Part shown: positions 36,086 through 46,165 of the stretch, one piece after another
Layout of the letters: every line of letters starts with the position of its first letter
Position numbering within the stretch: the stretch's first letter is position 1
Source of the DNA: Acidimicrobiia bacterium
GTDB taxonomy: Bacteria; Actinomycetota; Acidimicrobiia; Spongiisociales; ZC4RG35
Reading direction: 5' to 3'
DNA: 51,868 nt
Assembly (NCBI GenBank): GCA_012270885.1
Contig: JAAXHN010000016.1
Span: 1-51,868 of the forward strand
Program-made: the position numbers and the translations under genes
The notes under the pieces: model-generated
What the model was told of the DNA's origin: nothing
Seen by the model: the letters and a program-made list of their open reading frames with translations, nothing else
Database searches by the model: none

Positions 36086-37180
36086 ATGGCGGGTACATAC
36101 GGAGGAAAGAAGGCATGCCCGTTGCCGCCGGGTACCGCTGATTTCTACAGCGACGGCAAGTCGATCCCTCCCCGCGAGATGCGGGAAGCCGCCCTGGACG
36201 CACCCCTGGGCGACGAGCAAGAGGAAGGGGACCCGACAACCACCAGGCTCGTTGACCGGGTGGCCGAACTGCTTGGCAAGGAAAACGCCCTGTTCTTGCC
36301 CTCCGCAACGATGGCCAACGAGCTCGCCGTGGCGGTGCACTGCCGTCGGGGCGACGAAATCATCTGTGAGAGGTCCTCACACATAGTCACCTTCGAAGCC
36401 GGCGGCCCCGGTCTGCTGGCAGGAGTGCAGACACAGATGCTGGACGGTGAGAACGGCATGTTCGGCCCCCAACAGGTTGTCGCCGCTCTCCGACCCAAGG
36501 GCAATCTGTACATACCCGAGAGCGCACTGGTTGCTGTGGAGCAGACCGCCAATATGGGGGGCGGTGCGGTCTGGCCGCTGCACCAAATGAGGGCTGTCGC
36601 CAGGGTGGCCGCCGAAGCCGGGATCGCGACCCACCTGGATGGAGCGCGGCTAATGAACGCGGCCGTAAAGACCGGCGTATCGGCCAAGGACTACTCGGAC
36701 GGCTATGACTCCGTCACTCTCTGTTTCTCAAAGGGCCTCGGTAGTCCCTTCGGGGCGGCTCTGGCCGGATCCGAGGAGTTCATCCGGCGCGCCGCGCGCC
36801 TCAGACAGATCATCGGAGGAGGATTACGACAGTCAGGATTCATGGCGGCCCTATGCCTCTATGCACTCGACCACAACGTGGAGCGACTGGCGGACGATCA
36901 TCGCCGCGCCGCTCAGATCGCATCATTCCTGGAAGGATTGGCGTGGGTGGACACAGTCCTGCCGGCAGAAACGAACATCGTGATCTTTGACATTTCCCGG
37001 GACGGCCCGACCGCAGCCGACCTGGTAGCGGAGTTGCTCCTGCGCGGTTTTGCGGTTGGCGCCTTCGGGGAGAGGCGGATACGAATAGTGACCCATATCG
37101 GAGTGGATCAGGATGACACGGTCCGCCTGTGCACAGAGTTGAAGACCCTGCTCAGTCCCCCACCGGCACCGGCGGTGTAA
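36086..37180 (+). CDS. Low-specificity L-threonine aldolase / beta-eliminating lyase family, paralogue 1
   Basis: PLGDEQEEGDPTTTRLVDRVAELLGKENALFLPSATMANELAV, HLDGARLMNAAVKTG, SVTLCFSKGLGSPFGA (PLP Lys). Confidence 0.9.
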   Translation: MAGTYGGKKACPLPPGTADFYSDGKSIPPREMREAALDAPLGDEQEEGDPTTTRLVDRVAELLGKENALFLPSATMANELAVAVHCRRGDEIICERSSHIVTFEAGGPGLLAGVQTQMLDGENGMFGPQQVVAALRPKGNLYIPESALVAVEQTANMGGGAVWPLHQMRAVARVAAEAGIATHLDGARLMNAAVKTGVSAKDYSDGYDSVTLCFSKGLGSPFGAALAGSEEFIRRAARLRQIIGGGLRQSGFMAALCLYALDHNVERLADDHRRAAQIASFLEGLAWVDTVLPAETNIVIFDISRDGPTAADLVAELLLRGFAVGAFGERRIRIVTHIGVDQDDTVRLCTELKTLLSPPPAPAV

Positions 37181-37272
37181 CGCTCGGGCACGATCGGACC
37201 CACTCCCTATGCGTTAGTGTTATTGGGAGGATCTGGCGGTAGATACGACCCTCGAGGAAAGGGGCTGGGATA

Positions 37273-38352
37273 ATGGCGGGTACATACGGAGGAAAGAGGG
37301 CAGGCCCGTTGCCGCCGGACACCGCCGACTTCTTCAGCGACACCAAGTCGATGCCGTCCCGGGAGATGCGTAAGGCCGCCATGGAGGCGCCCTTGGGCGA
37401 CGAGCAAAAGGGCGAGGACCCGACCACGACCGAACTCCTCGAACGGGTGGCCGAGATGCTGGGCAAGGAAGACGCCCTGTTCATGCCGTCCGCCACCATG
37501 GCCAACGAGATCGCGGTCGCAGTTCATTGCCGGCCCGGCGACGAGATAATTTCCGAGCGGTCTTCCCACCTGGTCAACTTCGAGGCCGGCGGGCCGGGTC
37601 TGCTGGCGGGAGTCCAGACACAGATGCTGGACGGGGTCAACGGCATGTTCGAGGCACACCAGGTTGCGGCCGCCCTACGACCCAAAGGCAACCTCTACAT
37701 CCCCGAGACCGCGCTGGTGCTCGTCGAACAGACCGCCAATATGGGGGGCGGGGCGGTCTGGCCTCTTGAGATGCTGAGGGAGGTGGCCACAGTTTCGGCC
37801 GAGGCTGGAGTTGCCACTCACATGGATGGGGCGCGGCTGCTCAACGCAGTGGTGAAGACGGGGATATCAGCCAAGGATTACGCCCAGGGATACGACTCCG
37901 TCACCATCTGTTTCACGAAGGGCCTGGGCTGTCCCTTCGGCGCCCTCCTGGTTGGATCCGAGGAATTCATCCAGAGAGCCTGGAGACTCCGGCAGCTTCT
38001 CGGAGGAGGACTGCGACAGTCCGGGTTCATGGCGGCCCTTTGCCTCTATGCCCTCGACCACAATGTGGAGCGACTGGCGGACGACCATCGACGCGCCGCT
38101 CAGATCGCCTCAACCTTGCGAGACCTGGATCTGGTGGAGAGAGTCCTACCAGCAGAGACCAACATCGTGATCTTCGACATTTCCCAAGACGGCCCGACCG
38201 CCGCAGCGCTGGTCGACCTACTGCTGTATCGCGGCATCTTGGTTGGCGCCTTTGGCGAGAGGCGGATACGAATAGTCACGCACATTGGAGTCGACCAGAG
38301 CGACACCGACCGCCTCTGTGATGAGGTGAAGGTGCTCCTGTCCACCGGTTGA
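37273..38352 (+). CDS. Low-specificity L-threonine aldolase / beta-eliminating lyase family, paralogue 2
   Basis: MAGTYGGKRAGPLPPDTADFFSDTKSMPSREMRKAAMEAPLGDEQKGEDPTT; HMDGARLLNAVVKTG; SVTICFTKGLGCPFGA. Confidence 0.9.
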   Translation: MAGTYGGKRAGPLPPDTADFFSDTKSMPSREMRKAAMEAPLGDEQKGEDPTTTELLERVAEMLGKEDALFMPSATMANEIAVAVHCRPGDEIISERSSHLVNFEAGGPGLLAGVQTQMLDGVNGMFEAHQVAAALRPKGNLYIPETALVLVEQTANMGGGAVWPLEMLREVATVSAEAGVATHMDGARLLNAVVKTGISAKDYAQGYDSVTICFTKGLGCPFGALLVGSEEFIQRAWRLRQLLGGGLRQSGFMAALCLYALDHNVERLADDHRRAAQIASTLRDLDLVERVLPAETNIVIFDISQDGPTAAALVDLLLYRGILVGAFGERRIRIVTHIGVDQSDTDRLCDEVKVLLSTG

Positions 38353-38406
38353 AAACGGGGACCCTTCGCCCCCTGCTGACCTGTCTGGCAGTCCTCTGCT
38401 GTTGCC

Positions 38407-39621
38407 TCAACCCGTCACGGGGCCGGGTTGAAGTTGGTCGGCGCCCGCCGGCTTCTGTCTCCCCAACCATCCCCCGGCGCCCAGCAACGTGGCTACGAGA
38501 ACCAGCGGCAAACCGACCAGAGGGATCCGCAGCGCCAGCAGATATGCCACAGCTCCTACCACATATGCCGTAGACACCTCCCAGCGCCGCCCGAAGAGCC
38601 TGCCAACCGCCCGGCCCGCCGCCACGGCCACCGGGAGGTGGGAGATCAAGAAGGCCAGCAGCCACACTCCGGCCACGATGATCAGCAGGGGAACCGCCCC
38701 CACCACCAGGGGGGCCCATATGGGGACGGGAACCCAGATTGTCGCCGCTCCCAAAAGGGCCAAGGCCAAAGGAGGCGATAGGAACGCTATCAATCCCTTT
38801 CCCAGGCTTCGCAGCGGAAGATCGGTGGTCCGGTCTGCAGCTTCGGACACCCGTCCGGACGCCACGCGGATTATGACCAGACCGGCGGCCAACATGAAGA
38901 AAGACACGGAAAGATAGACCATCAAGCCAAAGGCGCGAAGGCGGACATTGGGAGGAAGGGCCCTGCGGTTGATCACCGAGCCTGCCACCCTTTCATCCAT
39001 CATCTCCCCCGAGAACCGGTCGGCTCGATAATCGAGATCCCCGAGGATGGCCAAGTCGGGTCCGTCGGTAAGGCTCCGGGTCCGTATCTCGGCGTCGCCG
39101 GCTATCTCCCCACCCAGGCTCAAGTTTCGGAACAGGCCCCGGAGGTCTCTGCCGACCTTCCCCCCGGTGGTTCCCGACCAGGCCGCGGCCAGTATGTCCC
39201 TCCCCACCTCGCCGGTTGTCCGGAGAGACAGCGCCCCCACCACCAAATCTCCCCGCACCTGTCCGGAGATCACCAGTTCACCCGCCGCCCCTCTGACCGA
39301 GCCCTCCACCACTCCCGCAATCATCACCCGAGAGGCCAACACCGTGACCGAACCAGTCACCACCCCTTCTACGACCAACTCCTCCACCGCCACCACTACC
39401 AGGTCACCCTCCACCCTGCCCGACACACGAACCTGGTTTCCCACCGCGTAGAGGTCTTCGGGGACCACCTCATCCTCGAGGATCCATACCAAGTCCGACT
39501 CGGCGGTTGCTGCCATCGCAGGCGTAACCGGCATCAACATCCATCCCACCGTCACGACCGATATCCATATCCACTTTCGCCGTGGGACCCTCCGGGTTGG
39601 GCGGCCTCTTCGTCCCAGCAT
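38407..39621 (-). CDS. Exported bactofilin-like (polymer-forming) beta-repeat protein with C-terminal transmembrane helices
   Basis: Signal peptide WIWISVVTVGWMLMPVTPAMAA; repeats VSGRVEGDLVVVAVEELVVEGVVTGSVTVLASRVMIAGVVEGSVRG; C-terminal TM segments. Confidence 0.72.
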   Translation of the reverse strand: MLGRRGRPTRRVPRRKWIWISVVTVGWMLMPVTPAMAATAESDLVWILEDEVVPEDLYAVGNQVRVSGRVEGDLVVVAVEELVVEGVVTGSVTVLASRVMIAGVVEGSVRGAAGELVISGQVRGDLVVGALSLRTTGEVGRDILAAAWSGTTGGKVGRDLRGLFRNLSLGGEIAGDAEIRTRSLTDGPDLAILGDLDYRADRFSGEMMDERVAGSVINRRALPPNVRLRAFGLMVYLSVSFFMLAAGLVIIRVASGRVSEAADRTTDLPLRSLGKGLIAFLSPPLALALLGAATIWVPVPIWAPLVVGAVPLLIIVAGVWLLAFLISHLPVAVAAGRAVGRLFGRRWEVSTAYVVGAVAYLLALRIPLVGLPLVLVATLLGAGGWLGRQKPAGADQLQPGPVTG

Positions 39622-39675
39622 GGCCGTGAATCTACACCGGAACGCTGTCACCATCTCCGGAGGTAATCTGGCCAG

Positions 39676-40626
39676 ATGCCCTCTGCACCAGACAGCAGCA
39701 CCTCGATCGGGGTGGTCGTCCAGCCCGATGAGACTTCCACCACCCTGGAGATGATCAGAATGGCGGAGCAGGCCGGCGCTGGGACCGTGTGGTTGACCAC
39801 GGGACGGCTCCGGCCCGACGCCCTCACGATCATGGCAGCCGCCTCCCAGTTCACAACCCGGATAAGGATGGGTACCGCCGTGGTCCCTATCTGGCCGCGC
39901 CACCCTCTGGCGCTGGCCTTGCAGGTGGACGCTCTGGAGTCCCTGGCCCCGGGACGGATCCGATTGGGGCTGGGCCCCAGCACACCTGCCGCCATGTCCC
40001 CCTTCGGCGCCGACTTTCGGCGGCCTCTCAGTCACATGCGAGAGTACCTGACCTGCCTCCGCACCCTCTTCAGAGAGGGCCGGGTGGACTTCCGGGGAGA
40101 ATTCGTGAGGGCCAAGGGAAAGCTGGCGACCCCCCTCCCCACCGAGGTCCTTGCCTCAGCCCTCGGCCAGGGCGCCTTCCGCCTGTGCGGAGAGGCCGCC
40201 GACGGAGCGATCACCTGGGTCTGCCCACCCCGCTATGTGAAGACCACCGGTTTGCCGGCACTCCGGAGCGGCGCGTCCGCGGCAGACCGTGTTCCTCCTC
40301 CCGTCGTGCTCTGCGTTCCCACCCTGGTCACCCAGGACATCCATGAACTGCGGCGCGGCGCCCAACAGCACATAGCCCCGTACCGGGGCTTCCAGTATTA
40401 CCGTGAGATGTTCCAGAAATCCGGCTATCCCCCCGGCGACGAAAAGCTTCCATCACCGCTGGTGGATGAGTTGGTGGTGCACGGGTCGGTCTCGGAGGTG
40501 GTCGCCCGGCTTTCGGAACTGGCGACCTGGAGCGAGGTCATGGTGTTTCCGCTCACCGGCGGGCTTTCCGACCGCCCGGGTTTCGAACGTTGTCTGGAGG
40601 CGATCGGAAAAGCAGGTGGAGGATGA
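39676..40626 (+). CDS. LLM-class (luciferase-like, probably F420-dependent) oxidoreductase
   Basis: IGVVVQPDETSTTLEMIRMAEQAGAGTVWLTTG; IRMGTAVVPIWPRHPLALALQVDALESLAPGRIRLGLG. Confidence 0.87.
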   Translation: MPSAPDSSTSIGVVVQPDETSTTLEMIRMAEQAGAGTVWLTTGRLRPDALTIMAAASQFTTRIRMGTAVVPIWPRHPLALALQVDALESLAPGRIRLGLGPSTPAAMSPFGADFRRPLSHMREYLTCLRTLFREGRVDFRGEFVRAKGKLATPLPTEVLASALGQGAFRLCGEAADGAITWVCPPRYVKTTGLPALRSGASAADRVPPPVVLCVPTLVTQDIHELRRGAQQHIAPYRGFQYYREMFQKSGYPPGDEKLPSPLVDELVVHGSVSEVVARLSELATWSEVMVFPLTGGLSDRPGFERCLEAIGKAGGG

Positions 40627-42059
40627 GTCTGGGCATCGATTACCTGCGCTATGACGCGATGGGATTGGCAGCGCTGGTGGCCCGAGGGGAGGTTCACCCC
40701 AGCGAACTGTTGGACGAGGCGCTCCGGCGGTCCGAGGAGGTCGATCCCCATCTGGGAGCGATGGCGTCGACCATGGAGGAGGAGGCACGGAGACAGATCG
40801 CCCGCGGGGAAACCTCCGAACCCTTCGGAGGGACCCCCTTTTTGCTGAAGGATCTCCGGGCGCAGTACGCCGGTACTCCCACAAGCTCGGGGAGCAGGTT
40901 CTTCGCCGGGACGGTGCCCGAATACGACACCGAGGTGGTACGAAGGCACCGGAAAGCCGGGCTGGTGACCTTCGGCAAGACCAAGACCCCCGAACTGGGA
41001 TGCAATCTCGCCACCGAGCCGCGGTGGGGAGGGCCAGCCCGCAATCCCTGGGATACCGCTTTGATCCCCGGCGGTTCGAGTGGAGGAGCAGCCGCTCTGG
41101 TAGCCGCCAGGGTGGTGCCTCTCGCCCACGCCACGGACGGCGGCGGGTCGATCAGGATCCCTGCAGCCTGCTGTGGGCTCTTCGGACTCAAACCCACCCG
41201 CGGGCGAACCCCTGCCGGACCCGACCGGGGAGAAGGCTGGGGAGGTCTCAGCACCGAGCACGCGGTCTCGCTGACCGTCCGGGATTCGGCCCTGCTCATG
41301 GACGTCACTGCCGGACCCGATCCGGGAGCTCCCTACTACCCCCCAGCACCCTCGAACTCGTTTCTTTCCCTGGTCGGCGCCGATCCGGGAAGGCTGCGCA
41401 TCGGTTTCTCCCTCCACACCCCGAGGGGCCACGAACTCCATCCCGATCACCGGCGGGTGACGGAGGAGACAGCCCGGCTCTGCGAAGAGTTGGGCCACAT
41501 CGTGGAGGAAGCCTCTCCCCGCTGGGACCTGATCCAGGCGGGAGCCGCCTACTCCACGGTGGTCAACGCCAACGTGGCCCGCACGGTGGGTGACCGCGCC
41601 CGGAAGCTGGGACGTCTACCCGGACCCGACGACCTGGAGGCGGGCATCCGCCAGCGGGCGGAGGAGGGAAACCGGACCGGCGCGCTCGCTTACCTCGAGG
41701 CGCTGGACACCATTCATCGGGTGGGAAGGCAGGTCTCCGGTTTCTTCGGGACCCATGACGCCTGGCTCACCCCCACCGTCGCCGCTCCTCCACCACCGTT
41801 GGGAACCTTCAACACCGACTCCGAGGACACTGAGCAGTTCCGGTCTCTGATCGGCAGGTTCAGCCCCTTCTGTTCGGTGGCGAACATGACCGGACAGCCG
41901 GCCATGTCGGTGCCCGTGGGTCAAACCGCCGGAGGACTGCCGGTGGGCGTGCACTTTCTGGGGAGATACGGGGACGAAGCGACGCTGTTCATGCTGGCCG
42001 CCCAACTGGAAGAGGCCCGCCCCTGGTTCGGTCGCCGCCCCGCCGTGGCGGAGGTGTAG
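40623..42059 (+). CDS. Amidase (amidase-signature family)
   Basis: FLLKDLRAQYAGTPTSSGSRFF; NPWDTALIPGGSSGGAAALVAARVVPLAHATDGGGSIRIPAACCGLFGLKPTRGR. Confidence 0.93.
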   Translation: MSLGIDYLRYDAMGLAALVARGEVHPSELLDEALRRSEEVDPHLGAMASTMEEEARRQIARGETSEPFGGTPFLLKDLRAQYAGTPTSSGSRFFAGTVPEYDTEVVRRHRKAGLVTFGKTKTPELGCNLATEPRWGGPARNPWDTALIPGGSSGGAAALVAARVVPLAHATDGGGSIRIPAACCGLFGLKPTRGRTPAGPDRGEGWGGLSTEHAVSLTVRDSALLMDVTAGPDPGAPYYPPAPSNSFLSLVGADPGRLRIGFSLHTPRGHELHPDHRRVTEETARLCEELGHIVEEASPRWDLIQAGAAYSTVVNANVARTVGDRARKLGRLPGPDDLEAGIRQRAEEGNRTGALAYLEALDTIHRVGRQVSGFFGTHDAWLTPTVAAPPPPLGTFNTDSEDTEQFRSLIGRFSPFCSVANMTGQPAMSVPVGQTAGGLPVGVHFLGRYGDEATLFMLAAQLEEARPWFGRRPAVAEV

Positions 42060-42088
42060 CCCCTTCCCGAGTAGCGGGAGGACACGAG

Positions 42089-42703
42089 TCAGTCGCCCCA
42101 GTAGCGCTCCTCCACCCAGGGGTCGCCCCGCATGTGATAACCGTTCCTCTCCCAGAAACCCGGCTGGTCGCCTTCCAGGAATCTCAACCCCCGCACCCAC
42201 TTCACCGATTTCCAGAAATAGAGATGGGGCACCACCAGCCTCATCGGCCACCCATGATCGGGCGTCAGGTCCGCACTGTCATAGCGCAGGGCGAATAGGT
42301 TCCCGGGCCGATCGAAATCCCCGAGAGGGAGGTTCGATGTGAACCCATGCTCGGCTATCACCATCACATGGGTGGCCTGGGGCAGAACCTCGATCCGGGA
42401 CAGCACCTCGGTGACCGCAATCCCCTCCCAGAGGGTGTCGAATTTCGACCACTTCGTCACGCAGTGGATGTCGCACAAACGCTCGACCCGCGGCAGGGAG
42501 GCCATCTCCTCGAAGGACCATGACACCGGGGTCTTCACCAACCCGTCCACCTTGAAGTCCCAGCGGTCCAGCTTGACTTTGGGAGTGGTCCCGACATGCA
42601 GCACCGGGAATCGCTTGGTGTTGTACTGGCCGGGGGGGAGCCGGGAGGGGTCGACTCCCTCCGGTAGAGATTTGCGCAGTCGCGACATGATGCTCATAGC
42701 CAA
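42089..42703 (-). CDS. Sulfite oxidase-like molybdopterin-dependent oxidoreductase
   Basis: VDGLVKTPVSWSFEEMASLPRVERLCDIHCVTKWSKFDTLWEGIAV; YDSADLTPDHGWPMRLVVPHLYFWKSVKWVRGLRFLE. Confidence 0.88.
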   Translation of the reverse strand: MAMSIMSRLRKSLPEGVDPSRLPPGQYNTKRFPVLHVGTTPKVKLDRWDFKVDGLVKTPVSWSFEEMASLPRVERLCDIHCVTKWSKFDTLWEGIAVTEVLSRIEVLPQATHVMVIAEHGFTSNLPLGDFDRPGNLFALRYDSADLTPDHGWPMRLVVPHLYFWKSVKWVRGLRFLEGDQPGFWERNGYHMRGDPWVEERYWGD

Positions 42704-42858
42704 GATGCTAACCCCGTGGCGGGCAACCCGAAGTCGATTCTCAGTAAATGGGGCAACCCGCGATAGGCGCCCTATAGAGAGGTCTTTTCATGCACTCTCC
42801 GACACCGGCTCCATCGACAGGTTTACCAACGTCGGCCGGCGACCGTAGTCCATCCACC

Positions 42859-43800
42859 CTATTCAGCGGGGTCTTTGTATCGGTCCAGCACCGCGGAGGC
42901 CAGCTGCCTGAGTTCTCTGCGACCGGCTTCGCCCTCGACAATTCTCATGCCGGAACCTAGCCGTAGCGCCAAATGGGCGGCAACCCGAGGGTCCCTGGTG
43001 TAGAACTCCGCCAATGCGGTCCCATCCGATCCTTCCGAGATGATCTCCATGGAGTAGTACTCGGTGATCCACCGGCTCTCGGGGCGGATGGAGAGCACCA
43101 TACGGTGATCGTCGGCTGCCGGCTGATAACTGGTCGGTGGGGCAGGCGGTCGCCGGGCCGGCAGGAAGGTCTCACCGGTCGGTCTCGCCCGCTGGATGCC
43201 GTCCACCCTGTAGCGGCGAGGTTCGTCCTTGGTCCTGCTGAATCCCCACAAGTACCAGCTGCCCTTCCATTGGTACACCTGCCAGGGTTCCACATCCCGG
43301 TTGGAGATTTCTCCTTTGTCGGTGGAACGATATCGCAAACGGACCACTTGTCGTCCCATCGCCCACTCGCGCAGTTGGTTTACCCAGGGGGCCCCGGCAC
43401 CTGAAGGAATCCGGAGAGCTGTTGCTGCCTGTGGAATGATCGCTTTCTCTAGTTTCTCCACGGCCGACCTCAGGTCGGAAGCCTCCGGATTGATCTCCAG
43501 GGCGGTCTTGGCCGCCACCAGACACGCCAAACCCTCGAAAGGCAGGAACCCCGGTGTGGCCGGGAAGTCAGGCGCCTCCAGCACCCTGACATGCTCGGGG
43601 GTTATCTCTACGGAGAAGCGCTGCTCGGGACTGACGAAGAAGTCGACCTCGTTGAGCGCTTCCATGTCCTTGACAAGCTGTTTGGGCCTGATGGCAAAAC
43701 GCCGCTCCATCTCCCCGATCGGCACCTCCCTCTCCTCGATCAACCACGGGATCACCATCAGCAGGCGGCCAAGTCCTCCCAGCGGTTGAGCGTAGGTCAT
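42859..43800 (-). CDS. pafC: WYL-domain transcriptional regulator PafC
   Basis: MTYAQPLGGLGRLLMVIPWLIEEREVPIGEMERRFAIRPKQLVKDMEAL; ATG overlaps the stop of the adjacent WYL gene (ATGA); downstream of pafA. Confidence 0.85.
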   Translation of the reverse strand: MTYAQPLGGLGRLLMVIPWLIEEREVPIGEMERRFAIRPKQLVKDMEALNEVDFFVSPEQRFSVEITPEHVRVLEAPDFPATPGFLPFEGLACLVAAKTALEINPEASDLRSAVEKLEKAIIPQAATALRIPSGAGAPWVNQLREWAMGRQVVRLRYRSTDKGEISNRDVEPWQVYQWKGSWYLWGFSRTKDEPRRYRVDGIQRARPTGETFLPARRPPAPPTSYQPAADDHRMVLSIRPESRWITEYYSMEIISEGSDGTALAEFYTRDPRVAAHLALRLGSGMRIVEGEAGRRELRQLASAVLDRYKDPAE

Positions 43801-44729
43801 GAACCGCTGACCTCGAGGGCGCGGTTCACCCACTCCACCATGCCCTGGCGCATCGAGTCTGGAGCAATAACGATCCCGTCAGCCCCAAAGTCCAGCATCC
43901 AGAAGTAAAAGGCGGAGCGGTTGGTGACTGTGGTGACCACCGTCAGCGAACCGTCGGCCTCCTCCCGGATCCGCGCCGAGGCGGGTAAACGGGGCCGTAC
44001 GTACCAGGCAGCCTCAGCATCGAACTGCACGGTGGTCTCGACAGCGTCTTCGGATCCGAACTCCCAAGGCTCGGCGGAGAGAATGCTTGGTTCTTCGGAA
44101 GTCGGCGTGAGGTCGTACATGTCCTCGCGGGGGGAGACGTACAGGCCGCTCAGTCGGTCGATCCGAAATGTCTTGACGGTCTCCTGTTCTCGGGCTTGCA
44201 CATACCACTGGCCGCGACGCGTGCCGATCCTGAGCGGCTCCGCCTGTCGGCGGCTTCCCTTGTAGTGGAAGAACACGGGCGAACGGGTCTGAACCGCACT
44301 CAGCAACTGATCGACCTTCTTCGTCTCCATTTCACCCATGTCGACATTCATCGGACCCATCCCCAACGGTGGTCCGGCGCCCAGTTTGACCAGGGTGCGG
44401 TCCACCGCCAGGGCGCCTCCCAGTTTCACCATCGCCACCGAAACCGCTAACGCCATCCGCTCCGCATCCGAGAGTTCCAACTCATCCAGGGCATCGTCGG
44501 GCTGGGCCAGCATATAGGTGGCCGGTCCCTCACCGAGCGGGCTGGTCTGGATATCGAAGCCCACTTGGCGCAAGGTCTTCTTGTCTCTTTCGAATGTGCG
44601 CCGGGCCGTCTCGGGATTGGCATAGCTCCGGTAGGGCGCCATGCGACGAAATATCTCTTCTCGTGTGAAACTGCGCTTGCTCGACCACATCAAGCACATG
44701 AGATTCAACAGACGCTCCCTCTTTCTCAC
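43797..44729 (-). CDS. pafB: WYL-domain transcriptional regulator PafB
   Basis: MRKRERLLNLMCLMWSSKRSFTREEIFRRMAPYRSYANPETARRTFERDKKTLRQVGFDI; RGQWYVQAREQETVKTFRIDRLSG. Confidence 0.87.
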   Translation of the reverse strand: MRKRERLLNLMCLMWSSKRSFTREEIFRRMAPYRSYANPETARRTFERDKKTLRQVGFDIQTSPLGEGPATYMLAQPDDALDELELSDAERMALAVSVAMVKLGGALAVDRTLVKLGAGPPLGMGPMNVDMGEMETKKVDQLLSAVQTRSPVFFHYKGSRRQAEPLRIGTRRGQWYVQAREQETVKTFRIDRLSGLYVSPREDMYDLTPTSEEPSILSAEPWEFGSEDAVETTVQFDAEAAWYVRPRLPASARIREEADGSLTVVTTVTNRSAFYFWMLDFGADGIVIAPDSMRQGMVEWVNRALEVSGS

Positions 44730-44741
44730 CCCACCGGCCCC

Positions 44742-46097
44742 CTACAGAGACTCGATGAACCGCTCGATCCGCTCGTCGTGTGAACGGAACGGGTCCTTGC
44801 ACAATACGGTCTGTTGAGTCCGGTCGTTCAATTTGAGGTGCATCCAGTCCACCGCGAAGTCCCGACGACGGGCTTTGGCCGCTTTGATGAAAGCCCCTCG
44901 CAGGCGGGCGCGAGTGGTTTGGGGCGGCCTCGTTTGAGCCCGCGACACCTGTTCGTCGGTGACGACCTTGTCGACCAGGTTGTGTCTCTCCAACATGTAA
45001 TAAAGCCCCCGGCTTGTATCCACATCGTGATAAGAAAGATCCACCATCGCCAGTCGGGCATCCCGCTCGGAGATCCCTCTCCGCTCCCGGTACTCCTCCA
45101 GCAACCGGTATTTGATCACCCAGTCTACCTCCCGGTCGAGGCTGAGGGGGTCCTTCTCCAGACCGGTGAGCAAGTGCTCCCAGCGATCCACCGCCCGCTG
45201 CACCTCCGGAGGAAACCCGGGGCCCTGCGCATACCGCGTCACCCGGTCGAAGTATTCCCACTGTATGTCCAGAGCCGACATCAGCCTTCCGTTCTTCAGC
45301 CGGACATTGGTGGAACAGGTCAGGTCGTGAGAGATCTGGCGGATGGCCTTGATAGGGTTCTCCAGCGTAAGGTCGCGGAACACGGCGTCGCCCTCGACCA
45401 TCTGCAGAAGCGCCAGCATCGTCCCGATCTTGACGAAAGTGGCGTATTCGCTCATGTTGGAGTCGCCGGCAATCAGATGCAGCCGCCGGTACATTTCCGC
45501 ATCGGCGTGGGGTTCGTCCCGGGTGTTGATGATGGGGCGGCTGCGGGTTGTCGCCGAGGAGATCCCTTCCCAGATGTGGTCGGCTCGCTGGGCTATCGAA
45601 TAGGTGGCCTGTCGAGAAGTCTGATGAAGCTTGCCAGCCCCCAGAAAGATCTGTCTCGTCACCAGGAAAGGCAGGAGGATGCTCACCGTCCGGTCGAAGT
45701 CCTTGGCCCGGCTGATCAGGTAATTCTCATGACATCCGTAGCTGTTTCCGGCCGAGTCGGTGTTGTTCTTGAACAGGAAGACCTGGCCTTTGACTCCCTC
45801 GGCGGAGAGCCGATCCTCCGCGGAGTTGATGAGGCTCTCCAGGAAACGTTCGCCTGCCCGATCGTAGATGATCACATCCTCTATCGTGTCGCACTCCGGA
45901 GTCGCGTACTCGGGATGGGAACCGACATCCAGATAGAGCCGGGCGCCGTTCTCCAGGAAAACATTGGAGGAACGCCCCCAACTCACCACTCTCCTGAACA
46001 GGTAGCGGGCAACCTCATCTGGACTGAGCCGCCTTTGCCCCCGCAGGGTGAAGGTAACCCCGTACTCGCTCTCCAATCCGAAGATGCGCCGTTCCAT
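44742..46097 (-). CDS. pafA: Pup-protein ligase
   Basis: [89 protein letters not shown]. Confidence 0.97.
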   Translation of the reverse strand: MERRIFGLESEYGVTFTLRGQRRLSPDEVARYLFRRVVSWGRSSNVFLENGARLYLDVGSHPEYATPECDTIEDVIIYDRAGERFLESLINSAEDRLSAEGVKGQVFLFKNNTDSAGNSYGCHENYLISRAKDFDRTVSILLPFLVTRQIFLGAGKLHQTSRQATYSIAQRADHIWEGISSATTRSRPIINTRDEPHADAEMYRRLHLIAGDSNMSEYATFVKIGTMLALLQMVEGDAVFRDLTLENPIKAIRQISHDLTCSTNVRLKNGRLMSALDIQWEYFDRVTRYAQGPGFPPEVQRAVDRWEHLLTGLEKDPLSLDREVDWVIKYRLLEEYRERRGISERDARLAMVDLSYHDVDTSRGLYYMLERHNLVDKVVTDEQVSRAQTRPPQTTRARLRGAFIKAAKARRRDFAVDWMHLKLNDRTQQTVLCKDPFRSHDERIERFIESL

Positions 46098-46165
46098 CTG
46101 AAGAAAATGCTACCCCGGGCCCGGCGGTTTGACGGCCGACAAGGTGTCGGGCGGGCTTTGGGGGA

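Noticed and set aside
46136-46150. Small hairpin CCGACA-AGG-TGTCGG between pafA and the LpdA-like gene
   Set aside because: Only a 6-bp stem, no T-tract; expected by chance at this GC content
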